A stretch of 64,000 bases of DNA from Talpa occidentalis (lineage: Eukaryota > Chordata > Mammalia > Eulipotyphla > Talpidae). The notes under the pieces are model-generated. The model worked only from the letters and a program-made list of their open reading frames with translations. It was not told where the DNA came from and made no database searches. The stretch covers positions 65,810,740 through 65,874,739 of the forward strand of contig NW_023601322.1 in NCBI RefSeq assembly GCF_014898055.3, given 5' to 3'. Position 1 is the stretch's first letter. Every line of letters begins with the position of its first letter. This document shows, one piece after another, positions 48,272-60,248 of the stretch. The translations under genes were made by a program, and so were the position numbers.

Positions 48272-48693
48272 TGAGTAAAATGTCTCTACTGGTGGGAATT
48301 TCTGGCCTGCAGAGAAAGTATTTTTAGTTTGTCCTCTGACAGCTCCTTCAACCGCGGCTATCAGTGATTATCAATACAGGCTGTGTGCATCTGTCACGCT
48401 GCCTTACCCGAGTGTCAGGCAAAAGCAGACAGTGAGAGCTGTGGACGGCCAGAGGGAGCAACGGGTGTGGGCTGTGCAGAGATGCATGCTGACTCCTGGG
48501 CCTTTACTTTGGGAAACAGATAAATGGGGGAGTCATCATGAGAGGGTGCATCCTGAAAGAGGACTAGATGGTTCTACTTCAGACATAGTGTTTGAAGAGC
48601 ACCTCATGTACTGGGAAGCTCTCCTTGGAGTGACATTTGTGTGATGATTTAATGATTTTCTCACTCACCCAGTTCCCTGAGGATGGGAAATTT

Positions 48694-48990
48694 TTTTTTT
48701 TTTTTTTTTTTAATAGAGGCATGTTTTATTTATTTGTTTGTTTGTTTATACAAGCACTGGGTACAGTCAGAAGCGCGGGAGGGTGAGAGAATTCACCAGA
48801 GCCAGAGCAGGGAGCAGGCAGAAGGACCGAAGTACACTGCTGAGGGGAGCAGCGGGCGGCAGGAGAGGTCTGCGCGCCATGTGGGACCCTCCTCTGGTGA
48901 CCGGGGAGCAGCCGGGGATCGAACCGGCGCGGCAGAGGCCGCGGGCAGCTTCGCAACCCAGCGCTCAACCGCTGCGCCACCGGGGAAGCC
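48694..48990 (-). repeat. GC-rich SINE
   Basis: Poly(T), agaggcatgttttatttatt, body, ending cgccaccggggaagccc. Perfect 17-base duplication ctgaggatgggaaattt at 48677-48693 and 48991-49007. Lacks a few bases in the gcagagcaggcag block. Confidence 0.95.
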
Positions 48991-49014
48991 CTGAGGATGG
49001 GAAATTTATCTCTT

Positions 49015-49105
49015 ATAGCTGAACACTGCAAATTTTGTGCCCAGCACACTGCCTGGCACTTAGTCTAATGCCTAATAAACATTAATTTGATGAGTGAATG
49101 AACTG
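49015..49105 (-). repeat. MIR/L2 tail, antisense
   Basis: cccagcacactgcctggcac, ttagtctaatgcctaataaa, cattaatttgatgagtgaat. Confidence 0.65.
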
Positions 49106-49129
49106 TATTGACGGTGGATAAATTCAAGC

Positions 49130-49330
49130 TCAACAATATAGTCAGTAAATATCTACCATGCACCTGAGGTGTGCCAGGCATCGTGTTAGACTCTCATTTC
49201 CGTCTAGCCACAACCCCCTGAGGTTATTAATTATCATCACTCTAAGAACACTGAGTTAAGAGGGCCTGGGACCAGCTAGTAATAGGGAAGATTGGCACAG
49301 ACCCATAGCATCTTCTTCCAAGACTTAAGC
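49130..49330 (+). repeat. MIR fragment
   Basis: taaatatctaccatgcacct, gaggtgtgccaggcatcgtg, ccctgaggttattaattatc. Confidence 0.65.
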
Positions 49331-49429
49331 TCTTTCCAAATCCCAGTAATGCCCATGGGAGCAACACCCCAAACTGATTAAATAAACGCTGGATTCACAC
49401 ATCTGTCATGTGGATCTGGGGGTGTCAAC

Positions 49430-49640
49430 ACAAGTCCCGTCACTGCTGTTTACTAGTCCCATGTCACCACAGAAAAGTTGCTTCTCCTCCACATGCCTCA
49501 AGGAGCTCATTTTAAAATCAAAGATGACAACAGTAGCCACCTCAGAGGAAAGCAGGAATGTTAAGTGCAGTGTTTGTAAAAGCGTTTAACATTCTGCCTG
49601 GCATATAAATGCTCAGAAAATGGTATTTAGCACGTCATCA
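49430..49640 (-). repeat. MIR fragment
   Basis: gctgtttactagtcccatgt, tttaaaatcaaagatgacaa, cattctgcctggcatataaa. Confidence 0.6.
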
Positions 49641-52049
49641 GCAGTAGCAGCAGCACCCCTAGGCTTATGTGGCCTTCCTCCTCCAACCATCTGATCTCTG
49701 GGGTCTGTTAAGTTAAATGAAAGCTATGCTTGCTCACTGACTGAAGGTGACTCTTCAGCTCAGGTCTCTGGGGCTGCCCAGGCTTGGCGCTCTCAGGCTG
49801 GCATGGAGTATAGTGTACCTGGGCATGGGCCCAGCAAATCCTGCCTGTCCAACCTCTCTGCAAAGCAAGTTGTCTTGGGCAAGGCACAGAGATCCATGTT
49901 TAATTCCATTCTTTCTGCCGGAGCTTCCTATCTGGTGAAAGGAGTCTGACTTATTCCTCAACTGTATTAATAAATGAACAATAATTGGAAAATAATAAGC
50001 TCACCAGCATTCCAAACCTGCAGCCCCTCCTAAACCCACATCCCCTTACCTCCCCAGTCTCGTAAGCGGCTGCGCAGGGAGCAGGATTACTGGCACCGCT
50101 CGCCACACAAATGGAAATGTTCCTGAGCAATCAAATATTTATAAATCAAACCACATCCTAAAGGCACTAGGGAGTGCACTGGTCAAAGAATCTTACTTTG
50201 CTGCCTTTTATACAGAGCAAGCTCCTCTTCAGTGAAATCCCTCGTTCCCTTGATTTTGGGCAGTTCAAACTTCTATTCTCTGGTTTGATGTGACTCAACA
50301 TCTAATGGTAAAGGCACTTTGCTTGCCGCCAACTTGGACTGAAGTCAAAACAGCTTTTCAAATGGCCTGCTTGGGCAGAGCTGGATCTGCAGCCAGAAGT
50401 CAGAGAGAGGGACAGGCCTTCAGGAATGCTCTCCCCTGCAGGGTGTTCTCACCACACAGGATGTGATGCCAAAGAACCCCTGCCCCGCCTCCCCACACTG
50501 GTTATCTGATTACATAAAAGGGAGTTTTCTAAATAAACTATTTTTTTTTAACTATTACAGAGTCCATGGACTATACAAAAAATTTTCCAGGCACTTTTTT
50601 CAGGCCCTACAGAAGAAAGAAACAGCTTTACACATTCTAAGAAAGTTCTTTTCATATAGGTATGTTTCCCCAAGCCACTGGAGATTTTTCCCCACAAACT
50701 AAAATTTTTTCTTCTCTATCCTTCTTGAATGTTTTAAGGAGCCCAGCTTGTGAATACGTTATAATTATAAATGCCACTGACATAAAACCACCTCACCGAG
50801 TTCTGAATGAGGCTGACCTCACATTAGGTAAACAGGCTGAAGACGGGAAGTCTCCAACCCAGAATAAACCGGGCACGTAATCTCTTTTGGCCTCTCTTTG
50901 GAGCAGAGATGGAAAGCTTAAAGGCCATGGACAAGACACAGAAGCAGAATCTCCACCGAATGTTCCAGCTGAAATCTTATCTTTAAAACTTCCTGGGGTC
51001 GGACAGGCTAGGAAGATGCTAGGTGGCTGAGACTCTGAAATGCAACGTGTGCCTCAAAGCTCACTCCCACTGGCACTAACAGGCTTCTAACTCCTTTCCC
51101 TTCTTTCTATCCTTGGAAAGTGGAGGTCACCTGCCTTACAGTGAATATACTACCAAGAGCTAATGGAAGGCTTTAGGGAGCAGAAGAAAAACCAGAGATA
51201 CAGACCTACAGCAACACAGTAAAACAAAAACAGACCATCTAATTGGGGGTGGCATATCCACCCAAAAGCTCTGGGTTCCCGTCTAGGTAGGTTCCTCTAA
51301 GGAAAGACCCAAGGGAGTCCAATCCCCAAAGGTGATTTTGTACATTTCACTTATTTGATATTTATTTTTGAGAAATAGATCATTCCAAACCTGCACACCT
51401 TAATGTCTCCTAGTAAAGGAGACAGGCTTTGGCTATTGGGGGTTCCCGTGGTCCAAACCCATCAAAAAAAATCCTTCTTGCAGCACATTTTTTACAATGT
51501 TTTGTAAATCTCAATGTCTCTAGGGAAAGTCAGTATTTTGTTAGAGCACCTTTTAAAGAGTTGCTTTCCACTTCTGCTGATTCAAGAGCTGCTACCCCCA
51601 TTTCAGAACTAGGAGAAATAACTACCCTATGGACCAAATGACTTGTCTCATTCCTCAAAAAGACTCACCCCCTTCATCCTGGGAATGCTTTAGAGCCACT
51701 GACCTTCCCGCTCACCGACAGCAAATCCCAAATTTCCAATATGGGGTAAAGAGGAGTTATTCCTTCTGATTTGTTGTGGAAGGCTCTGGAAAGGGAAATT
51801 GAACAAAGAAGGTGTGGCTTTTAGGGGCCCCTTGCCCTGTCCTGCCTCAGCAGTTTTCCTGGTTCCCTCTCTACCCCAGGAAGGCTCATCTTTTACAGGC
51901 ACCTATGTTCAGAGCCAGATGGCACCTGGGTCACACCTGAGCTGTGACAGAGAGCACCTAAGGGGCCGTGGGGAATGACAAACATGCACCTTGGCCTACT
52001 CTCAGCATTTGCCTATTGACTAAGAATGGGGTTTTGGACATCCACTACC
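49641..52049. other. Longest repeat-poor part of the intron
   Basis: About 2.4 kb in which I recognise no transposon. No exon is supported. Since ordinary introns here are dense in repeats, this is the best place in the window to look for conserved non-coding elements of FGF1. Confidence 0.4.
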
Positions 52050-52600
52050 ACCCCCAAAAAGTACAAAGGAGAATTCCACAAAACCAGCAGCCCATCACCA
52101 GAGATAACCAGTATGGCCAGCTGGCTGTTTATTTCTCCCCTCCCCTCCCTTCCTCAGGCTTCGTCATTCTTATCCTCCACAGAGAAGCTCCTTGTAAGAA
52201 CAGCTAGTGCATATTTTGTATTTTACTCCCTACAGAATCATAAGCTATGCACAGTTTTGTACTTTTTACAAAATCAAGGATTTACTATAAATACTCTTGT
52301 AATTTGCTTTTTTCGATGTGCATTATTTTCTGCTCCCCCCTCAGTTTTTCGATGTGCATTATTTTCCTCCCCCCAAGGAAAATATATGTGAATTATATAA
52401 ATATCTAACAGGGGAGATAATTTTCATTGTAGTTTTTGCACTCTTGTTTGTTTTAGCTCAAAAATAAGTTGGTTTTTTGCTCTTGTGCTGCTTTATTATT
52501 CATAGGTACCCCTAATTGGGTGTAAGTCCCTGAGGACAAGGACCTTGTCTGGCATGGCGCACAGCTGCCACACCCAGCAGAGTCAATGAATCTGAGTTGA
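52050..52600. repeat. Unclassified repeat-like stretch with a short duplication
   Basis: ccagagataaccagtatggc resembles the family seen at 19990. A 23-base-class unit beginning tttttcgatgtgcattattt occurs at 52308 and 52345. An antisense L2-like ending lies at about 52515-52600. Confidence 0.45.
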
Positions 52601-53204
52601 GTGGCTTTCTGAGGGCTTTGCCCCTTGCTAACAGGGAACTGCTGCTTCCCAAGGCTGGGTGGCCACCCTCCCTTTCTGCCTGAGGCCCCTTTCTCAGGCT
52701 CTCTGCTTCCCACTCCTCCTCAGCAGCAGCTGCAGGAGGATGTAGGTTTGGAAAACTGGAAAGAAGTCACACTAGGGAGTTGGACACCTCGTCGGTTACA
52801 CGAGCAGCTCGGGCTGGGTGTTACTCCTTCCTGCCAACCCTGCTTGCAGAAGGATATATGTTTAGGAAACTCGGCCAGAAAGAAATCCAGTGAAAATGAG
52901 CTATGAAACTTGGACATCCTGGAGAAATAATATTTACAGAGGAAACTCTTGAGACGAACTCTCACCAGTGCTACAACCCTGGGGTTGGGGCTCAGAGCCG
53001 AGGACAGAATCATGTGCCAAATGCTCTGGCTCATGTTTACCTCCACAAGGCTTTACATGGCCGAGACAGGACTCCACGTATGTTGAAGTCAATTCCACTG
53101 ACCCCATGGAAAGACAAATGAGAATATGGGGGCACAATGCAGGGATGAATGAGGACATTAAAGGTCTTTTTAAAAAAATTCTTCCTGGGTGGTAATGATA
53201 TATC

Positions 53205-53375
53205 GATATAGTTTCAGCAATTAAAACAAATGTGCCATTCTGGTGGGAAATGTTGATAATGACAGAGGCTATCTACGTGCAGGGTTAGGGAGATGTGGAA
53301 AATCTCCATGCCTGCCCCTCAATTCTGCTGTGAACCTAAAACTGCTTAAATTCTATTTCTTAAAACGTCCTTAAT
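53205..53375 (+). repeat. L1 3' end
   Basis: atgtgccattctggtgggaa, atgttgataatgacagaggc, ctcaattctgctgtgaacct, aaaactgctta: sense L1M tail, immediately before the Tigger1. Confidence 0.85.
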
Positions 53376-54859
53376 TACCTAAAAAGATCTACCCTTTGGG
53401 GTTTCTGTAGCATCTTTAATGCATCTGACAAAAGTCCTACCTACAAACATACACTTTATTGTACTTTTTACAAACTGAAGGTCTGATGCAATCTTGCCCT
53501 GACAAGTCTCTCGGTGCCACTTTTCCCAACAGCACATGCTCACTTCATTTCTCTGTCACATTTTACAAATTCTCACAATATTATAATATTTTTCATTATC
53601 ATTGTACGAGCAGCGATCTTTGATGTTACTATTGTAATTGGAGATGCCACTAACTGCTCCCATGTAAGACAGCAAATGTAATCCATTAATGGTGTGTGTT
53701 CTGGCTACTCCATGGACTGGCCATTCCCTCATCCCTCTTCCTCTCCTCCTGCCTCCCTATTCCCTGAGACACAACAATATTGAAATTAGGCCAATTAATA
53801 ACTCAGAATGTCCTCTAAGTGCTCAAGTGAAAGAAAGAATTGCACGTCCCTCCTTTAAATCACAACCTAGGAATGATTAAGTTTAGTGAGGAAGGCATGT
53901 CGAAAACTGAGACAGGCAAAAAAGGTGGGCCTCTTGTGCCAAACATTTAGCCAAGTTGTGAATGAAAAGGAAAAGTTCTTGAAAGAAATTAAAAGTGCCA
54001 TGCCACTGAATACACAAACAATAAGTAAAACAGCCTGTTGCTGATAAGGAAAAAGCTTTAGTGGTCTGGATAGAAGATCAAAACAACCCCAACATTCCCC
54101 TAAGTAAAAGCCTAATTCAGACCAAGGCCCTAACTCTCTTCAATTCTAGGAAGCATGAGAGAGGTGAGGAAGGTATAGAAGAAATGTCTGAGGCTAGCTG
54201 AGGCTGGCTTATAAGGTTTAAGAACTCATCTCCGTAACAGCAAAGTATAAGGTGAAGCAAGTGCTGATGTAGAAACTGCAGTAAATTATCCAGAAGACCT
54301 AACTAAGATCAGTGAAGAAAGTGGCTACACTAAAAAAATCTTCAATGTAGAAGAAACAGCTTTATATTGGAAGAAGATGCCATCTAGGACTTTCATAGCT
54401 AGAAAGAAGTCAATGCCTGGCTTCAAAGGACAGTCTGGCTCTCTTCTAAGGGATTAATGCAGCTGATGACTTTAAATGGAAGTCAATTCTCATTTATTAT
54501 TCTGAAAACTTAGGACTTTTAACAATGCAACTAAATCTATTTTCCTATGCTCTATAAATGGAACAACAAAGTTTAAATAACAACACATCTGTTTACAGCA
54601 TGGTTTACTAAATATTTTAAGCCCAATAGTTTGAAAAATCATTTCAAAATATTATTGCTAATTGACAACGCACCTGGTCACCCAAGAGCTCTGATGGAAA
54701 CATACAAGGAGATACTGTTGCCTTCATGCCAGTTAACACAGCATCAATTCTGCAGCCCATGGATCATAGACAGTGATTCCTCTGATGGATCTGACCAAGT
54801 CAATTGAAAACCCTCTGGAAAGGATTTACCACTCTAGATGCATTAAGAACAGTCAAGAC

Positions 54860-55184
54860 GGCCTCCCCGGTGGTACAGCGGGTTAAGCGCAGCACTGTGA
54901 AGCTGTCTGCAGCCTCTGCAGCATGGGTTCAATTCCCGGCTGGCCATGGCGTGGCAGACCTCTCCTGTCGTGCCCGCTGCTCCCCTCAGCAGTGTATTTT
55001 GGTCATCTGCCTGTTCTGCTCCCTGCTCTGTCTCTGGTGGATCCTCTCACCCTCTGAGAGTATATTTTTCATTATCATTGTATGAGCAGCGATCTTTGAT
55101 GTTACTATTGTAATTGGGGATGCCACTAACTGCTCCCTGGCCTGTACCCCAGTTCTTGTATAAAAATAAATAAATCTTAAAAAA
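54860..55184 (+). repeat. SINE inside Tigger1, carrying a 76-base foreign insert
   Basis: Second-form SINE with the duplication aagaacagtcaagac / aagaacagtcatgac (54845-54859 and 55185-55199). Between ctctcaccctct (to about 55055) and tggcctgtacccc (from 55138), where other copies have roughly ten bases, lies sequence copied from Tigger1 (55062-55137). Confidence 0.93.
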
Positions 55185-55431
55185 AAGAACAGTCATGACT
55201 CAGGGGAGAAGATCAAAAAAAAATCAACTATAACAGCAGTTTGGATGAAGTTGATTCCAACCCTCACGGATGACTTTGAGGGGTTCAGACGTTACTGCAA
55301 GAAGTAACTACACATGTGGTGAAGTACTAAGAAAACTGGAATGAGAAGCAGATCCTAAAGATGCAAATGAATTGCTGCAATCTCATGACAAATCTTCAAT
55401 GGACAAGAAGTTGCAAAGAAAGTGGTTTCTT

Positions 55432-55593
55432 TCTTTTTTAAAAAAAAAAAGAAGATTTATTTATTTATGCATACAAGAGCTGGGATGTAGGCCAGAGGTG
55501 TAGGGGTGAGGGGGGTGATGGAACTCTGCTGCAGGGGCTGCTGATAGCTTCACAGTGCTGACACTTAACCCTTTGCGCCACCAGGGAGGCCCC
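55432..55593 (-). repeat. Internally deleted SINE inside Tigger1
   Basis: Poly(T/A) edge, ttatttatttatgcatacaa, then after ggccagaggtgtaggggtga jumps to tgctgcaggggctgctgata and ends gcgccaccagggaggcccc, so more than 100 middle bases are absent. Perfect 15-base duplication agaaagtggtttctt at 55417-55431 and 55594-55608. Confidence 0.93.
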
Positions 55594-56165
55594 AGAAAGT
55601 GGTTTCTTGAAATGGAATCTGCTCCTGGTGAAGATACTGTAAACACTGTTGGGATTACAACAAAGGATTTACAATGCTATATAAACTTAGTTGATAAAGC
55701 AACAGCAGGGTTTGAGAGGAATGAATCCAATTTTGAGAGAAATTCTACTGAGGATAAAATGTTATAAAACAGCATCACAAGCTACAGAGAAATCTTTGTG
55801 AAAAGATGAGTCAATTGATGTCGCAAAGTTCACTGCTGTCTTAAGACCAGTCACCTCAGCTTTCAGCCACTACCACCCTGCTCTATCAGTTGCCATCGAC
55901 TTCAAGACAAGACCTTCCACCAGCATAAAGATAACTCAGTGAAGGCGTAGATGTTGGGTATTATTTTTTAGCAATGCAGTATCTTTTAATTAAGGTTTGT
56001 GTATTTTTTTATGTAATACTACCAGTACATTTCATAAACTACAGTAGAATGTAAACATAACTCATATGCAGTAGGAAAAAAAAAATTGTGTCTCACCTTA
56101 TTGCAGTATTTATTTCATTGCAGTGGTCTGGAACCAAACCTGCAATATCTCCACAGTATATCTAT

Positions 56166-56529
56166 ATAAGGGTGGTAGATGGGAAAAAGCTTCAGACAAT
56201 TATCATTTAATTCCATGGCCACAAGTAAGATCCTGGATGACCATCTGCCATACTGTACATGTCTGTGCTTAATTAAACACATCTAAAAAGGGGAGTATGC
56301 TTAATTTGGACCAGTTTTCCCAAAATTAGAGCCCAAGGTTCCATATGAAAGAGAGGGAAAAAGCAAGATATTTGCAATACTCAAAACTGGTTCTAGCCAT
56401 TTTTGCCCACCTGCTAGTGTAACATTGGGTAAAGCATGCTCTCATCCTGCTTCAGGCTTCTCAGTTATGGGACAGAGCCAGTGCCACCTTCCTCCAGGGA
56501 ATGTGTGAGAAGCTGTGAAGGCCCCTAAG
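56166..56529. other. Intronic, nothing recognised
   Basis: No gene or repeat could be named. Confidence 0.4.
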
Positions 56530-56790
56530 TGCTATGAAAATGATAGTGATAATACTGGCACCTTCTGTATGTTACATTATTAATCTCACAATTCCATGAA
56601 GTAGGTACTGCCATTACAGATTAGGAAACAGATAATTTGTTCAGTGATTACATAGCTAATAGTCAAGCCAGAATTTGATTTCATGAAGTTTTGTTCTAGA
56701 GCCCACCCCTTAATTCTACATGATTTATACCAAGATAGAAGTTAGCATGATGCCTGGTACACAGGAGGTGATCAGTAAACGGTTATCCCC
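56530..56790. repeat. MIR fragment
   Basis: ttaatctcacaattccatga, agtaggtactgccattacag, attaggaaacagataatttg, then atgcctggtacacaggaggt. Confidence 0.72.
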
Positions 56791-56899
56791 TTCCTTTGGT
56801 CTCTTAAACATACAATATTATGCTTAGAAATTGATAGAAAAATGTTTGTGAAAGTTCTCTGATAACCAATGAAAAATACAGCATTTTTAAAAAAAAAAC

Positions 56900-57330
56900 T
56901 ACATTGAGCTAAATTTGTGTATCATACAATTCACCCATCTAAAGTGTTCAATTCAGTGTTTAACCATCTCCAAAAGCAATTTCAGAGTATTCTCCTCACC
57001 CTAAAAAAGAAACACCTATACCTCTTTGGCATGATTTCCCCTCCCCTTTTCCCTAAATCCCTCCTTAGTCCTTGGCTACCATTAATCTACTTCCTGCTTT
57101 TTTTGGTTTTCCTTTTCTAAACATTTCATTTCAATGCGATCATAAAATATGTGGTTCTATGTGACTGGTTTATTTTGATAGCATGCTTACGCAGTCCATC
57201 CACATCGAAACAGATATCAGGACTTTATTTTTATTGCCAAATAACACTATTATTTACAACATTGACTGTAAATATATTCAATTGCTTCACATACTGCTAT
57301 AGCTGGAAAAACTTTTTAGACTGAATTCCA
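56900..57330 (-). repeat. Old L1 3' region, antisense
   Basis: catacaattcacccatctaa, agtgttcaattcagtgttta, ggctaccattaatctacttc, then ttttgatagcatgcttacgc. Same class as the copy at 300-1075. Confidence 0.8.
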
Positions 57331-57549
57331 AACCCCTCCATTTTCCTGACCTAGAGCTTAAGTAGGTGAGCAGGGGGCCTGCTGATTAGTGACAGAGCAC
57401 AGCCTTGGTTTTTCTCAATGTGGTCCCATCTTCACCCCATGAAGAAACAATGCAAAGTACACAGCCCATTAATGATGGCCCAGCAGGATTATCTCTGCAT
57501 GTATTAACTGAACATCATTCACTCATACAAGGTTATTATTGTTGATCTT

Positions 57550-57690
57550 TTGGGTTCCTCCCATGAATCATGAATGCTCTTAACGGCATCTAGAATGTGA
57601 ATCCTCTTCAGAAGGATTTCAATGGACTCTGGCCAGATCCATCAGAGGAATCATTATCTATGGCAGTTACAGCCTTACAAAATTTGTTGG
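57550..57690 (-). mobile_element. Second Tigger1 fragment, reverse direction
   Basis: tcctcccatgaatcatgaat, gctcttaacggcatctagaa and ccagatccatcagaggaatc match the reverse complement of the transposase region found at 54750-54850 in the main copy. About 140 bases only. Confidence 0.85.
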
Positions 57691-59329
57691 CTACCCTGTA
57701 GGGTAGAGCAATGTGAGGAGCAAGGGACATAGAAGGGCAAAGGATAGACAAGATCGCTTCCCTTTCTCCCAAGCACACATTCTTCTAGGAGGCATAAATA
57801 AGTCAATCCCTGAATTATAAAAAATAATTGTAGTTTGTATAAAGGGGACATGAAGAAAACAAACAAGAGGCCAAGAAAGAAGAGGATGTAGAGAGGCTAG
57901 GGTGGCACTGGTGGTAGGGCGAGGGCGAAAGGACCTGCTGCAGAGAGTGTTGTGGGATCCTCTGATGGGAAAGGCTTTTCTGAGGAGGGAGTATTTAGGA
58001 TGAGGCCTAGAGGAAGATGAGGGCCAGTTCTGTGAATATCTAGAGGAAGAAGGTACCAGATTTAGGGGAGACATGCACATGCAAAGATGCTGAGGTAGGT
58101 TGTTGAGGGAGTCTAAGGGGTGAACCAGAGTGACTAGTGAGCAAGTGATATGACTTGAGGCCAGAAAAGAAAAGGCCTCAAGGTCAGAATGGGGACCTGT
58201 TCTCTTATGACTCCACTCTTGTAGCTAATCGAGGTTAGGAGGACATGGGAAAGCAGATCAGGGGCTTCCAGTTTCCTTCCTGTGAAATAAACAAACTCCA
58301 AGTACCACAGAAAGCTCGAGGAGACCCTGAATCTCTGTAGCAAAGATTTCCAAGGATGAGAGGATTATATCTTTAATAAGGGTGATACAACTATGTTATC
58401 ACTATTGGGATAAAACAGAAAATAGAGAAAACAAAGGGAAATGCGAAACCACAGGCATATTAACAGGGTAGAGGTTAAATGACTATGGTATAGCCACATA
58501 ATTATGCCAATAGTTTAACTGGCAGAAAGAAAGAGGTTAACTCCTTTGTAACTGATGCGGGACAATCTTTAGTTAGTTGTTAAGCATAAAACTAAACAAG
58601 ACGCGGAACTGTGTGTATAGTATCTAACCATTTGTGTTAAAAAAAAAAAAAAGGCACGTTTGCTCATAGATGCATAAAATCTCTATGAGGATACACACAT
58701 TTACATCTAGGAAGGGGCTACTTGCTTGTCTCTGTCCTCCCAGGAGGATATACCTGGGAAGAAGAGCAACTATTGGGTCTGACGAGTTTATGGCTATATC
58801 TCCATCAGCTGTGGCAGGGGGCTGGGCATGGTAGGAGAGGGACTTTTCATGATCTCCTCTTATATTGTTTCTAAGTTTAAAACATGTGCATGTATTTTCT
58901 ATTTTTAAAAAATTAAATGAAAACAAAGGAGGAGTAATGAGGGGTTGAGATCTGCAGACCAAAGCCTGGGGCTCCTTCGAGCTCCACTGCGCTGGCTCTC
59001 AGACAAAGCCAACTCAGAGAGGCCGCCGGGAGAACCACCAGGCACTCACTGGTCCCTGCTCTAGGTTTCATTTCTACTCCTAACAATGTCTGTGACAGTG
59101 AGGTGATCAGAGAAATAGTCCAGGAGAGTCCAGAATTCATTTCGACTCCCAAAGGAAAACCATCAAAACACTTGATGTCCTTTGATGAGTCACCTAGAGT
59201 CACTTAGAGGAGAATAAACAAATGGATAATATGAAATGGGTATCAGACCCCTACCCAGCAGTGATACCTGGGAAGCTCAAACAGCATGAGTGGGGAGAGG
59301 GTGACCCAGGTAACTCATGTCCTTGTGTC
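57691..59329. other. Intronic, possible L2 pieces, no gene
   Basis: 57700-58160 reads like L2 (caagcacacattcttctagg, gaatatctagaggaagaagg, atgcaaagatgctgaggtag). The rest is unclassified. Confidence 0.5.
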
Positions 59330-59565
59330 CAACCTTGATGTTTCTCAACCTCAGCACCATGACTTTTTGAGTAGAAAATTCCTTGTTGTGAGCGGTGCCC
59401 TGTGCTTTGGAGGATAGTTAGCAGCACTGTGGCCTCTACCTACTAGAAGCCAGGGGCACCACCCTACTACAGTAGAGACAAAACACATAAACATGTCCGG
59501 ACATGGTAACTGTGCCCTGAAGAATAAAATTGCCCTCCCTCCCTCCCTGTGAGAACCACAGCTCT
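59330..59565 (-). repeat. hAT-Charlie MITE, MER20-like
   Basis: gatgtttctcaacctcagca, ttccttgttgtgagcggtgc, cctgtgctttggaggatagt, tagcagcactgtggcctcta, ending gtgagaaccacagc. The family name is from memory. Confidence 0.7.
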
Positions 59566-60180
59566 CATCCCTTCATTTCTAGGTTCTTCGTCCTAGTCAG
59601 AAGCTGGAGATTTCCCCTCTGGCTGTACCCCAGTTTGGTTGTCATAGAGCTTAGGAGTTGACTCATGTGCCAACCAATCCTAACTTCCTAGAAACCTCTT
59701 CTGTCTGGGAAAATAACACTATCATTTTTTTTTTTTTTAAATAACCATCTGTTGCTGAAAATCTCCCATGCCTAGAAGGTCCAGGCCATTAAAGGCAATT
59801 TCCCCCACCCCCAAAGCAGGTTGGTAACTGTGGCAAATAGGCTCAGGCTGCCCACCTGACGGCACCCCAAGGTTGCCGGTATGACGGAGCCTAGGGAAGT
59901 GAATGCTGGTTCTTCCTGTGGTTATTTTCGCCCAAGTGACAGAGACAGGAGTGAGGCTCTGGGAAAGTGCATGCGGGGTCATTTATAGCAAACATGGTGG
60001 AGGGGGTAGGGGGGTAGGCAAACCCGCCATCATCTCTCCTCTCAAGAACATAATTCTCAACAGACAGCTTTCTTTGGAGGGCAAAGAAAAAGAAACTGTA
60101 TTTCTTGTTTTGATTAATTTGAGGCTCATCCTTGAGGGCTCTGTGAAATGAATGAGCAGAATTTTCCGTGGCTAACTGTC
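59566..60180. other. Intronic, nothing recognised
   Basis: Just upstream of coding exon 2. A poly(T) run at 59726-59738; no repeat or extra exon supported. Confidence 0.4.
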
Positions 60181-60248
60181 CTGGCCGCCAGGCCCTATCG
60201 GCAAAAGTTTAGTGTTTATTTACTTTGCCCATGTTATTTTTATTTCAG

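Larger units (their letters stand above)
53450..56165 (+). mobile_element. Tigger1 DNA transposon, decayed
   Basis: A pogo/Tigger-family cut-and-paste transposon. Recognisable transposase pieces include a frame with VVWIEDQ near 54065 and, at 55601-55767, FLEMESAPGEDT followed by YINLVDKA and NFERNSTEDKML. A DNA-binding-region start (maSKCSSERK-like) lies near 53815-53840, and the 3' terminal repeat (gtggtctggaaccaaacctg, caatatctccacagtat) ends near 56165. The 5' terminus is missing; the coding frame has many stops and shifts. Two SINEs (54860 and 55432) interrupt it. It is inactive. Confidence 0.93.
45287..60248 (+). other. FGF1: FGF1 intron between coding exons 1 and 2
   Basis: The 14,962-base phase-1 intron starts gtaagc and ends ttatttcag. 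It holds MIR and L2 fragments, one minus-strand SINE near 48.7 kb, L1 3' ends, a large Tigger1 remnant with two further SINEs inside it, a second Tigger1 fragment in reverse and a MER20-like hAT fragment. No second gene is seen inside. Confidence 0.93.

Noticed and set aside
55555..55767. Candidate gene at the Tigger1 C-terminal frame
   Set aside because: It is a piece of a dead transposase interrupted by a SINE, not a host gene.
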